Below are positions 15,086-26,059 of a stretch of DNA of 64,000 bases, in pieces (within the stretch, counting starts at the first letter, position 1; the number at the start of each line of letters is the position of its first letter). This DNA is from Trematomus loennbergii (lineage: Eukaryota > Chordata > Actinopteri > Perciformes > Nototheniidae), in contig JAAOOA010000002.1 in assembly GCA_012861695.1 (NCBI GenBank), positions 42,001,578 to 42,065,577 of the forward strand, in the 5' to 3' direction. The position numbers were made by a program, and so were the translations under genes. The notes beneath the pieces were generated by a model. The model was not told where the DNA came from. It worked only from the letters and a program-made list of their open reading frames with translations, and did no database searches.

Positions 15086-17403
15086 AAAGAAGAAACAAAT
15101 CTGTTTTTACATATTGTGAATTTCACACAGCGATTGATAGTGTATCTTATCCTATGATAATAAATGTTAAATGTATTGTTTATTTTTGTTATTAATCTAT
15201 AATCTCGCATTCCACGGGATAACTGAGTTCACAACACTGACAGTACGCCAAAGGTGAAGCAGGAATCTGGTTTGGCCGCTAACAGTGAGGCGTTTTTGGT
15301 AATAAGTGTACCCCATTTGTGTCGCATGATATCAAAAATTGGCGAGACAGCCAGGATAAACTTGAAAGATACCCATGTTGTTCTTCAGTGAGCTATAGAG
15401 CACTGCACTTGATAATATTAGCGACTCCTCCTCTCCTCCACCTGCACTGTCACTGGGTGTTACTTAGTGAAACTGGCTCCATCCACCGAGGTTTAACTCA
15501 ACCAATGAAAATGCTTCCTGGCGCCTATAGCAGCTCTGCCTCTGGAAGAGGTTTGTGTAACTAAAACTCCAATCTGCTCTTTTTCACTGTCACACACACA
15601 CATACACAAATATATTTACACACACTATCACCCACGTTCACCTCCTGCTGTGCCCATGAAGGATGCACTCCCCACGCAGCTGCCACAGAGTGGAGAGTGG
15701 GCTGGATGACCCCGGACAACGAGGGGCCATCGGGCCATCCCACTGACACCTCTGCCCCTCCTCCACCGCCTCCATCAACCCACCCACACAACTTACCCAA
15801 CTCCGCCCCTTGACCGACACCTCACCGGGACGCCCCACCGCAGGGGGCTGCAGAGCGCAGCGGAAGGACAACTCCACATTCTCTACCTCCGCACCTGGGA
15901 GAAAGGAGGGAGGGGGGGGGGGTGTGATTGGAAAGAAGCCTCCGTTTCATTAACTAATGCATCACAGCCATCTTTATGTGGTTATCATGCTACAGCTCCG
16001 CTCAGTCAAGAGCAAACAGGAAGAAAAAGGAGATCTCCGGGTAAGAGGGTGGGAGGAGGAAGTCTGCAGTAATCTGTGCAAACATGAATATTAATTGAGT
16101 TTCTGACAGGGAGAGGAGGTGTGTGTGTGGTGTGTCTTTGTGTGTGAGAGGAGATGTGTATGCATGCGTGTGGAGGTGGGGATCATACAGGCGATGGTGA
16201 GATCTTCACTGTTTGCTATCTCGGCTCAGCGTCTGCATGCTCAAATCTGTGTGTGTGTGTTTGTGTGTGTGTCTCCGTCTCATACCTCCACCCATCCAAG
16301 GTGACCGTGCTGGCTGACGCCTGAGGGCCCCCGGGGCGCCACTGACAGCTTTAGGTGCGAGTCTGAGATTTGTTGCTCCACCTCCTCCTCCCACCGGTAC
16401 CCGTAACCATCAGGGCTATAAACCACCCCCCCCACCCCCTCTCCAGGACTGATGGCCAGAGAGGTTAAAACAAAAGAGGTGAGAGATGAGAGGTGGCTTG
16501 AATACAAAGATGCTCCCCTGTTTGGGACAGATAGCCTGATGAATTGGCGAAGGGATGGAGGGTGGGGGGGGTTGACCTTGAAGGTCAAAGGTCAAGGGTC
16601 AAAGCAAGGGAAAAGGAAAATGAGTTCAGTGGCCTCAGAACCATTTTCATGGAGCTGCCGCCTCTGGATACACATAAGCATTAAACATGGAGATACTATA
16701 GTATTATATCATTGCTGTAAATTCACATATATTACTTAAAGCAAACCCTGTATGTAGAGTGGTGCAGGAATGAGTCCTAAAAACAACAACGAATTGGATA
16801 ATTGACCACTTCCGTCCCTGTTTCATTGTCAATGATTTTTTAAACGTGTTTTGGGTTTGATACCTGAAATAAGGTCAGTGGTTAACATACGTTTTAGAGA
16901 TTTTCGAGTTTTGTTCTACAATATAAAACATTTCAGTAAACACCCAATCGTCATCTGCCAAACACAAGTCTGCCTTTAGCTTAGCTGTTGTGATGCTCAA
17001 ACAACTGTCGACGATGTAGTTCATTTATAGCCATTTATAACGTTAGCTATTTACTTTTTATTTGTACAATAGTCCCAAATTCAATAGAAAAACCCTATTG
17101 CTTTTAGTCGAGACAGCCCTTACGATACTGACTTCCAGGTTCGTCTACAAAACGACGTCCTAACTGCAACACTCTGTATGTACTACTGAAGTCCACCAAT
17201 CTATCAATAATTCACTCGTTATGTCACCATGTGCTTCTAAAAAGGCTGCAGTGCATCACCTCAGATTCCTGACATTCTTGTTTGTTCTTATTTGGATTCA
17301 CAGCGACATTAATTTCAAGCCGAAGCATTATGCATGCAGCTAATGCCTGTGTACACACCCCCACATGTCTGTCAGTTTTAATATGTACATGTTCCATACT
17401 CTT
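15086..17403. other. Mixed single-copy-looking stretch
   Basis: No gene recognised. The proline-rich frame on the minus strand at 15561-15877 is composition-driven. Small features: a poly-G run at 15913-15922, short TG words near 16120-16275, and a nuclear-receptor-type site cluster at 16573-16601. Confidence 0.5.
16573..16601 (+). promoter_or_regulatory. Clustered nuclear-receptor half-sites (two DR1 and an everted pair)
   Basis: AGGTCA at 16582-16587, AGGTCA at 16589-16594 and GGGTCA at 16596-16601 are spaced by one base each, forming two overlapping DR1 elements. TGACCT at 16573-16578 faces away from the first. DR1 is the known recognition form of HNF4 and of RXR heterodimers with PPAR. 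Function here is inferred from motif only. Confidence 0.4.
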
Positions 17404-18562
17404 GGGCCCTTTCTCATTTCACAAATTACCCCTCCTCGAATCCTCGGTCCTCCGGTAGTGACCCGGAAATGGATTTCAGCGCGCCATGTTGAAGGACATC
17501 TCATTTCTCTAAATGCACTTCGAGGACTGAGGATCGAGCATCGAGGAGGCTCTCTGGAGGAGCTATAATCGAGGATACACTGATGGGTCCTCCGCACCAG
17601 TACACGGCTCCTCCGCGGATGTATTTCCGGCAACAGAGATGTTTCAAAGAGTCGTGACGCACGGCCGGACTTATCTCAGCCAATGACAGCTCTGCATGCA
17701 TCCCCTAGATATTATTTTATTAACTGCTTTCATCGCGACACGATGTTTACAGTGAGAACAGCTGTGAGGTCCGTGCAGAAAGCAGAGCAGTGTGTATAAT
17801 ATATATCACTCAGTATAACAGGCCTCCATTACTCTCTTTATTTGCTTTATTTTAGTAGATATCTACAAACAAAGAGTCGATATTTTTTCTAAAACCATTT
17901 AGTGCTTCACATAATTAAAATACACAACGGCTGTATCCTGATATATGATATGCTTTAGGAGCTGTAGGTGCGTGTTGTACAGTGTGTGTGTGTGTGTGTG
18001 TGTAGATGCGGCGGACAGACAGGTCAGTTGGTTTGGTGTCCTATGCTTAATTTTAATACTTGTAAATAGAACTTTTGGCCCGTAATTTCTTTTCCTAATT
18101 GTAGTGACCAGAGGGGGGGGGGGGGGATATATCCAGTCTCTGATAGTGTTATGTTATTATGTGAGTGCTCTCATACTTGTTAGAATCTGAAATCTGAAAT
18201 TGTATAATTTATATAAATATATATGTGTGTGTATATATGTCCGCATCTGTAGCCTGTTATTGTCTCATTATACCGCACTGTTAATTAATTAAAAGTAAAT
18301 ATATAAGTCATCATGAACACAGTTCTGTCCATCGGACAGACGGCTGCTGTGCCTCCTGTCATCATTAACGGACATCTCTTTAAAATGACCGCTCAGAGGA
18401 GAGGATTTCTCATTTCTCTAACCGCCAGCTGCTTCCCCTCCTCTCTCCTCGGTTCCCCTCCTCGACTCCTCCGCTCGCATCTCCTGTGGGCGGGACTAAG
18501 ACACGAGGATAGGAGTCGAGGAGGGAGTCGAGGAGGGGAATTAGTGAAATGAGAAAGGGCCC
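17404..18562. mobile_element. Non-autonomous element with GGGCCCTTTCTC inverted ends
   Basis: The left end GGGCCCTTTCTCATTTCAC and the following CCCCTCCTCG block are mirrored at 18523-18562. Internal copies of CTCATTTCTCTAA near both ends (about 17499 and 18408) add subterminal repeats. The target duplication is not clear, so the superfamily stays open; PIF/Harbinger often has GGGCC-type ends, but its TWA target is not seen. The interior is non-coding and contains a G-run at 18113-18126 and a TG run at 17980-18003. Confidence 0.75.
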
Positions 18563-18705
18563 GGGTCATATTTTGTCCCACTGTGACACCATGCTAACAC
18601 TGAGCCGGAGCTGCATGCAGCACAGCATCACGCAGAGCAGGTTGTCTGCATGCATTAGGTCTGTGCATTTCTGTGTCTGTGTGTCTGTGTATCTGTGTGT
18701 CTGTC

Positions 18706-18757
<52 letters not shown>

Positions 18758-20350
18758 TTTTGTTTTGTGTGTACATTGTAAAGAAAATGTGCTTCCAGTA
18801 TGTTTACTCAATAGCTTGACCCTAACACCGACCCCAACTCTAACCCTCAAGTTTGTTCCTTTTACAGAAACATCTTATGACACTCTTTATTGTACAGGCT
18901 CTGTCTCTCTAAATGTGTTAGTAATAAAGAATAAGAGCAAACATAACCTGGCCGCGTTTTGTAAATTGTTGTAGTTTTGTGTAGAGTAAATGAGTGACTT
19001 AGTACTTTAACAATCCAGATGAACTGCCATGATAGTATTACTTGTATTATGCTTTTTTTTTTACTAATTCAAAATAAAAGGTTGTTTGCAACCTGGGTCT
19101 TTTTTGTGGTTTCAGATATCATTTCAGATTGGATTACATTTCAACTTCTGATGTTATTGATGAGACGGGAGATGCAAAAGAGCTGCTTATCAATACTTTA
19201 GACCAAAATCTAAAAGTCAAAAAGCCATGACCAATAAAGACAAGATATAATGAGAACATTTCAGTTATTAGCATTCATTCGAGTTTAAAAGTTTCCAATA
19301 ATTGCAAATAATTTTCAGCAAGATGTGTTGCACTATATCTGTTATATTATCATTCGATGCTTTTGCCATCCTTACATTTGTGATCTGATTGTTTTGCCAA
19401 ATGTGTGGATGACCCTACACACGAACACGTACCCCCCCTCCTGCGTGTGGTGTGAGGGTGTCAGCACTCTGGGTCCGCCCTGCAGGGGGCAGAGGTCTTC
19501 GCCAGGGAACAGATGGTGGTGGCTGTGTGGAAGGCGGCAGGGCACCGAGGTAGCGGCACAGCGAGAACACCGTCCATCCTGTGGCCTCGGCTGGGTGAGA
19601 ACAAGCTAAATCCTGATGCAGGGCTTTTCTTCTTCCCTGCAACAAACACTGCATCACTCTTCTGGTGGGAAAAGTTGCACCCGCAGCACAATGTGGGTGG
19701 AAGTTGCAACTGCAAATATGCTGTCTCTCTGTGGATGTATAATGGTTTTGGTTGAATGGCTAGTCGTTGGTTCTGTAGACTGGCAGAACTATTTCGTCAG
19801 AGCTACCAATCAAAGGGTCAGTGGTATGACCCCACCTCATGCAAGTCAACATGTTGAGATGCCATGGGCAAAATACCCAACACCGAATTTCTGTCATTGG
19901 CATTTCTACGTTAATGAAGTGAATATAAGTCACTGCCGGTTAGCCTAAACAAGACTTTGAGCTGCCGTTAATAATAATAATTTCATTCCAGCAACGATTT
20001 ATGGATGCGTAGATAATAACCATCCTTTCTCAGAAGCCATAAGTAGTCAAATGCTGTTACACTACTGCCAACAAATCCTGAGACAAGGCAGGGTCTGACT
20101 TTTACATGCGGATGACTAAGCCCTACTTAATCTTCTTCTTTCTTTCTTCATTTTGCACTGTATCAACAAGGAATGTCATCCTGCTCATAGAAATGACAGA
20201 TCAGAAATGCTTGGGTGATTTAAGAAGGCCATGACAATTACCTAGAATTAGAAAAGCATTATAATAAATGGTATTGTATATGTGTTTAACATTTTTGGTT
20301 TCTATTGTGAGTCTCCATAGTTTATTGTGAGCTTAATTCGAAGGAGCTAA
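18563..20350. other. Unassigned stretch with a TG microsatellite
   Basis: Contains the TG microsatellite at 18661-18754 and a GC-richer patch at 19430-19620 that is open in two frames but shows no known domain or codon-like pattern. The rest is AT-rich and unassigned. Confidence 0.4.
18661..18754. repeat. (TG)n/(TGTC)n microsatellite
   Basis: Imperfect TGTC/TATC words (18661-18711) pass into a pure TG run, then TTTG words. Confidence 0.95.
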
Positions 20351-20352
20351 TT

Positions 20353-20431
20353 TAATTCAATTAAACGCAACTTTATGTATAGTGCACTTTGCATACATTA
20401 TAACATTCAAGGAAATGTGCTTTACATTAAC
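20353..20431 (-). mobile_element. LINE 3' tail fragment (minus strand)
   Basis: AATTCAATTAAACGCAACTT followed by TATGTATAGTGCACTTTGCA and GTGCTTTACATTAAC is the reverse of an L2-like 3' end with a TTGAATT-type tail. Very short and diverged. Confidence 0.4.
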
Positions 20432-20542
20432 AATACATATACAAATGGAACAAGTGCAGAATATACAAATTTATTCACACACACACACACGTTCATATGT
20501 AGACACACACACACACACACACCCTTATCCATACATATATAC

Positions 20543-21384
20543 TAGGGCTGTCAGTCGATTAAATATTTAATCGTGATAAATCGCATGATGTCCATAATTA
20601 ATCGCAAATTAATCGCACATTTTTTTCTGTTCTAAATGTACCTTAGAGGAATATTTTTCAAGTTCTTAATACTCTTATCAACATATGAGTGGACAAATAT
20701 GCTTTATGCAAATGTTTGTTTATTATCATTGGAACAATGACAAATATTCTCCTGAACTTTTTCAATACAACAACCTGGAACCTCTCTCTCTCTCTCTTAC
20801 ACTCTCTCCCAACCCTGTCTACTTCTCTGCACTGAGCCAGTTGCTCAAACAGACAAGCCTGTTTACAGTTGTCGGCGAAATGCCGCTCCTCTGTCTTCAT
20901 AACAGTCAAAGCATGAGACTGAAGTTCCCACCTAGGGTCAACATAATGCGCTGTGATGTGCAGTCGACACGTTGGATGCGATCCAATGATCTCACACAGT
21001 CCCTCGTCCTCCACAATGTTAATTGTCCTGCAAGCTGTAGCCACCGCCACCCATTTAGCTATCGCTGTTGAAAGCTTGCTGCTCGTAGACGCCGTGTCCA
21101 GGCGTCTCCCCGGCAAACTTTCAAGCGTGGTCTGCCGCAAGCGAGCGGCAGGAGCGGGGCTGTCAGCATCAGCTGTGTGCTTGGTTTGCTGTTTAAAACA
21201 CCTTTTTTTGTATCCATATCTCTCGCTAGAATCTCTCACCATCCAACTAACAACAACAACAACGTCAAGCCTTTGGGCTCTGAAACTATGGGGCGGGCCG
21301 AGGACGAATACACATGCGTTAATCGCACGTTAAAATAATTTGTGCCGTTAAAAAACAAATTAGCGCGTTAACTTGACAGCCCTA
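20543..21384 (-). mobile_element. Internally deleted hAT transposon
   Basis: The ends TAGGGCTGTCA and its inverse (21374-21384) are followed inward by ATTAATCGC/GCGATTAAT-type subterminal repeats, as in common vertebrate hAT elements. ATATAC lies directly outside both ends, but the flank is TA/CA-rich so this is weak evidence for a target duplication. The interior carries a partial transposase frame on the minus strand. A relic of the same end type lies at 36369-36404. Confidence 0.85.
20658..21242 (-). pseudogene. hAT transposase remnant, internally deleted
   Basis: A 194-codon open frame keeps two recognisable blocks of a hAT (ZBED-like) transposase. One contains NIVEDEGLCEII, typical of the region after the BED finger. 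The next contains TAHYVDPRWELQSHALTVMK, typical of the start of the RNase H-like catalytic region. Several hundred residues expected in total are missing: the first catalytic segment between the blocks is deleted and everything after about residue 150 is unrelated. No complete BED finger or dimerisation domain is present, so it should be inactive as a transposase. The frame stays open across the deletion, which is unusual for a decayed copy but could be chance. Confidence 0.75.
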
Positions 21385-21689
21385 ATATACATACACATAA
21401 TATACACATTTGCTCATGCGTAAGCCATGGACAGATTTATTGACTGTTAATATACTCTTCCCAAATCACATGTCAGTTGACACAACCAAATTAGGGAATG
21501 TAGACTGAATAAAGTTTAGAAGGGCTATATGACTTTGTCCACATATCAGGAAACCCTTCAGTTACTGGTATCCAGTGCCAAAACAACCACGTATTTACCT
21601 GAAGGACACCTGTTAATGGGCCACCAACAAAGGTGATGAAGAAGTAACGTTTTCTAGCTACGATTGGATTTTGCACTACCTAAAAACTA

Positions 21690-21908
21690 AATGTAATTGA
21701 CTGTTTTTCAGGAATTGGCAGGATGTTGGACCCAGAAGCAGTAACAAAAGAACACTAGGAACACGATAAGGAACACAGGCAGGACATTAGGGAAAACAGA
21801 CAGGAACATAGACAAAGAATGGACAAAAACAGAAGGGGAGAGAGGACTATATACACACAAGACTAATCACAAAGACAATACACAGCTGGAGAGGGCAACA
21901 GGTTAACA
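21690..21908 (-). repeat. Dispersed repeat split by the ACTAGT element (left half)
   Basis: AACACAGGCAGGACATTAGG, TAATCACAAAGACAATACAC and CAACAGGTTAACACAATCA resemble a widespread teleost repeat, possibly LTR-derived. The continuation (ACTATCGCACAGGCGGGAAA, then AACTAAGATCATGACAC) lies at 23362-23480, so the ACTAGT-rich element inserted within it. A similar repeat lies at 57880-58370. Confidence 0.5.
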
Positions 21909-21914
21909 CAATCA

Positions 21915-23355
21915 TATGGCAAGCCATTTGAGTATTTATTCCATATCCTTGATATCAGATGGCAGCTGCCTTCTTTGATTTCACTTGTTAGATATATTTT
22001 ACACTAGTTTGGCACTCTGCTTTATTAGTTAAATAAAACATTATACTAGTCACTCTTTTTCAGCAACTAGTGGCACTTTTGCCCGACTAGTTACCACATA
22101 ACCTTACTAGTGACGCCAGGAGCGGCAATAGTAGCACCAAAGTCCCAACATGTAAGCTTTTTGTAAAGCTAGTGGCCCTCTGACCGTACTAGTGACGCTA
22201 AAAGTCTTACAAGTTAACTAGTGCACTGCAAAAGCTCTGACATGTTAACTAGTTACACAAAAGAAGCAGTTAACTAGTGGCATACATTTGTCTGCACTAG
22301 TTAACTAGTAGCACCCAGAATCACTCACGAGTTAACTAGTAAAGGCAAAAGGTTCACTAGTTAACTAGTTGACGCCTCTTTTGACCTTACTAGTTAACTA
22401 GTGGGGCTCAAAATGTCTACACGTTAACTAGTGAACCCTTTGCCCTTTACTAGTTAACTAGTGAGATACATTGAAATTCAACTAGTGAGGCTTAAAATGT
22501 TCACTAGTAGTACTAGTGGGTCCCAAATGTACACTAGTCACACTAGTTGCACAGCATGCTAATGAGGAGGAGGGGAAATAATGCATCGAGGTCTCATACT
22601 GGCCCTAAGCTATAGAGCGCTACCCAGCCCAAATAGTTTCTTTAAGAGCTTAAATACACTGTGTTTTAAATACAGTACATGTTTCTGCTTTGCTCCGCTT
22701 TGTGTGTGTGTTTTTGTTGGTGCGAGTGTGCGTATGCTTGTGTGTGAGAACACCGGCACTCGAGACACAAAAGTAGTGGATATGATCGTGGGACATTTTA
22801 TAAGCGGTGCTCATGAAATTAATAAAGCAGAAACACTGGACAGATCTTAAAATCAGATAACGATAGATCCGATAGATTCAATGTTCTTACCTAATTTGAT
22901 ATACAGTCATATGATCATAATTACAACAATACTTTTGTTTTATATTTTTGTAAATATGGTCATATGACTGTATTTTAAAACACAGTGTATTTAAGCTCTT
23001 AAAGAAACTATTTGGGCTGGGTGGCGCTCTATAGCTTAGGGCCAATAGGAGACCTCAATGCATTATTTCCCCTCCTCCTCATTAGCATGCTGTGCAACTA
23101 GTGTGACTAGTGAGCATTTGGGACCCACTAGTACTACTAGTGAACATTTTAAGCCTCTATAGTTGCTTAAAAAGAGTGACTAGTACAATGTGACTAGTAC
23201 AATGTGACTAGTACAATGTTTTATTGAACTAGTAAAGCAGAGTGCCAAACTAGTGTGACCATATATCTAACAAGTGAAATCAAAGAGCCAACTAGTGTAG
23301 GCAGCTGCCGTCTGATATCAAGGATATGGAATAAATACTCAAATGGATTGCCATA
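21915..23355. mobile_element. ACTAGT-array inverted-repeat element
   Basis: The ends TATGGCAAGCCATTTGAG and its inverse (with one change) bound a 1441-bp element flanked by CAATCA at 21909-21914 and 23356-23361, which fits a 6-bp target duplication. The arms are inverted copies with unequal length (about 770 and 400 bp). ACTAGT occurs 24 times in 22003-22547 and 10 times in 23097-23296, usually 20-33 bp apart and four times as the palindrome ACTAGTTAACTAGT. The arms also share a non-ACTAGT block (22550-22680 against 22970-23095). The roughly 270-bp centre is non-coding with a short TG-rich part. No transposase is present. The superfamily is not recognised. Confidence 0.85.
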
Positions 23356-23361
23356 CAATCA

Positions 23362-23480
23362 GACTATCGCACAGGCGGGAAAAGTAAAAGACATGAAGTA
23401 AAATCTGACTAAATACAAAGAGGAAATGCATTTAAAAACACAGGGAACTTTAAACACAAAAACTAAGATCATGACACTAT
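23362..23480 (-). repeat. Dispersed repeat split by the ACTAGT element (right half)
   Basis: Continues the repeat of 21690-21908. Removing the inserted element and one CAATCA copy gives an uninterrupted repeat, which supports the insertion boundaries. Confidence 0.5.
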
Positions 23481-23529
23481 AGTATACTAATCAATCTGAG
23501 GACACAAAGGTGATTTGCATTGCACTACA

Positions 23530-23632
23530 ACTTTGGGATTTTAGCCTTTGCAGACCATTTACCTGCACACAAACCTATATAACACAATACTGTAGAGGTG
23601 AACCTCCGACAACCATAACAGGGCCCCTTTAA
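23530..23632 (-). mobile_element. T2-like element, solo 5' end
   Basis: On the minus strand it starts AAAGGGGCCCTGTTATGG and contains GGTAAATGGTCTGCAAAGGC, matching the 5' part of the T2-like family. The rest of the element is absent. Confidence 0.65.
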
Positions 23633-24476
23633 GTACACTGCCTAACACAAGGCCTCACCTAAAGCACAAACATAATATTGGATTATTACAATAATCTACT
23701 TTATGTCTCCATCGGAAATATGTTAATCTAACTAATAATCAGCTGCTGCATTAACATGGGATCTTCATGAAAGCAGACCGGTGTAGAATTAAGACTACAT
23801 GAAAGGGAGCTATTTAACTAAATATCTACAAACCTGCCATCATCCGTCTTCACATCCTATTTAAGCTGAACACAACACACTGCGGTGAAACCAGACGACA
23901 CAGTTTGTCATGGCTCCTGTCGATAGTCAGGAGGGATGGCACATCACCTTGGGACCTCCCTGGGGGGCTTAACACACACAGGCCACCGTGGACATCCATA
24001 GACGCCCTCCATGACCCCTCTCTCTCTTTCTCTCTCTCTTGCTGTCACACATGCTGATGAAATGTTCTTTAATACCCAATCGACAGTATCGACATCCCCT
24101 TGGGTAGCAGGGTTCCCCTCCCGAGGGGCGAGGTATTGATTTGGGGGGATCGTGTGTCCGTGGTCCCTCGGTGACATGTCCCCAGTCCCGCTGCCATTAT
24201 TGGGAGATTAGTAGAGCTATTACACCTCCCAGGCCAGATGGACGTGACACCGGCAGCCAGATGACCCTCCACGTGAACTTCTTGAAGGAGAATTAGCCGC
24301 TGTAAAGGATTTGAATCAACTCTTGCATTTGTTTACGAACTCTAAGCAGTATTCTATAATCAGACCAGGCGGTGGATGGAGCAGTAGATGAAAGAGGCAA
24401 AAAGGCTTATGTTGGATTCATGCTGTGTCAGCAGAATGAGAAGAAAAGAGGCAATGTTTGTGTCATGGCTCCATAG
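23633..24476. other. Unassigned stretch
   Basis: Complex sequence with a CT-rich run near 24015-24045. No gene, exon or repeat recognised. Confidence 0.4.
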
Positions 24477-24775
24477 ATGATTACAATATGGTTATTTAGA
24501 TCCTCCAATGTTTCACTTTTAAAAGTACCTAGAGTGCATTACAAGAAAACTGGGGAGGCTGCTTTCTGTTTTTATGGCCCCAAACTGTGGAACATCCCAT
24601 TTGATCTTAGAACGGCATTTTTAGTAGTATCACTGTTCATGTTTTATTGTTTTATTGTTTTTACATATTTTAATTATGTTCCTTATTGGTTATTGTAATT
24701 TCTTTGTCATACTCTGTAAAGCACTTTGGGCTGCGTCAAACATGAAAGGTGATATATAAATAAAGTATATTATAT
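24477..24775 (+). pseudogene. L2-like LINE, extreme 3' end with RT C-terminus relic
   Basis: The frame from 24477 contains KTGEAAFCFYGPKLWN followed by IPFDLR, the conserved end of the reverse transcriptase protein of L2-like LINEs (GEAAF..YAPKLWN.LP..LR). It is followed by a 3' untranslated region with AAAGCACTTTGGGCTGCGTC and ATATATAAATAAAGT. This is a typical 5'-truncated insertion; the protein drifts out of similarity after the LR motif. Confidence 0.75.
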
Positions 24776-26052
24776 TACATTATTAGTTTATTATTATTAA
24801 TAGTTCTTTAAACACTGTGTAGGCTAAAGTATAAATATATGGCTTTTTCAGCCTTTTAGTTTGAGTTGCCTCTGTAGCCTCTTGAGCTACATTTACATGA
24901 TACACAATTTTCTCTTTGCTCACCCCGAGGTTGGGCGCAGAGCCTTGCGGTCAAAACTGCTTTAAAATAAGTCACAAATACATAGTTTATTTTTTTGTTT
25001 AAAACTTAATAGCTTTCAAACCACCTGTTTATCATCAACTAAAAAAGTGTATTTATCAGAGACCACTTTTGCCCATTAATCCACATTTGCTGCTCCTTTT
25101 TATAATGGCTCTTGGTAGTGAAAGAACAGTGTGGCTAAATACTGTGTCTTGCTAAATAGCTGCATTATTTGAATTAGCGTTACTATATTATAGTATTTTC
25201 ACTGAACTGCTGACAGTGGCAGCTCTGCAGCCATTCGGCACCAGGTTGTCAACATTTTCCCAATAGAAGGTATCTTAAATGTCAGGAATTTACTAATTCC
25301 TTTGAATTACGTTTGAGAACATGACTGAGTAATTCATGCAGTCATTCCCACTAAGCACTATTCCACTCCATGTGAATGCTGCATTCAAGTCAGGCTCTTA
25401 AGGCTGTAAAGGACAGCCACCCGGGACAAGCACTGACATATTTCTAAATGTAGACAAGGTTGAAAGCAACTGGACTTAAAATAATAACACAAATGGAGCT
25501 ACCCCTATATGCCAACACAAAAATAATGACATTTCAGATAAGTGAGTCTGTGAGTGGTCACATATCAGCTCAGTATCCCTCAGAATGACACCCTTTTAGT
25601 AAATCCACACCTCAGAATGTGGCCAGCTTGAATGCACAAAGTAGAATTCCCTTTAGCCAGACAGGGTGAGGAGGTTATGGTGGATAGCTCTGTCAAACAT
25701 CTCATTTAAGATGACCAGAAGTTGCACCCCATCACAGACCTGCGATTATTGTTCACCATTTAATTAACCCTTCATACAATCTTGCCCTAACATTAACCTC
25801 AAAAAAGTGTTTCAGTTGCATTATTTTATTTTATTTATCTGCCATAATGGTAATCTTTCAATTGTCTTAGCCATACTGTAGCTGCCAGAAAGAACATAGT
25901 GTGGAAAGTGAAAACATTGGATTGACACAATACATTTTCACTAACCATTTTATCAAGGGTTTTAACAAAATAATGCCATTTTTGTTAAGCGCTAGTGTTC
26001 TAAAATAATGATTGATTATGTTTCAGAATAAACCGCATTAAAGTATTACATA
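24776..26052. other. Unassigned AT-rich stretch
   Basis: No coding exon, RNA gene or repeat family recognised between the LINE end and the long-inverted-repeat element. Confidence 0.45.
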
Positions 26053-26059
26053 AAATAAT

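Noticed and set aside
15561..15877. Glycine/proline-rich minus-strand frames
   Set aside because: Compositional effect of C-rich DNA with no domain, splice or conservation signal.
18822..18848. Telomere-like CCCTAAC words
   Set aside because: Only degenerate, unequally spaced CTAACCC-like words; not a true interstitial telomeric repeat.
19325..19755. GC-richer patch with overlapping frames on both strands
   Set aside because: No known domain or clear splice sites; both strands are equally open, as expected from composition.
22003..22547. CRISPR-like regular array
   Set aside because: The repeated unit is only 6-14 bp, spacers vary widely and the region is a eukaryotic transposon with inverted ends.
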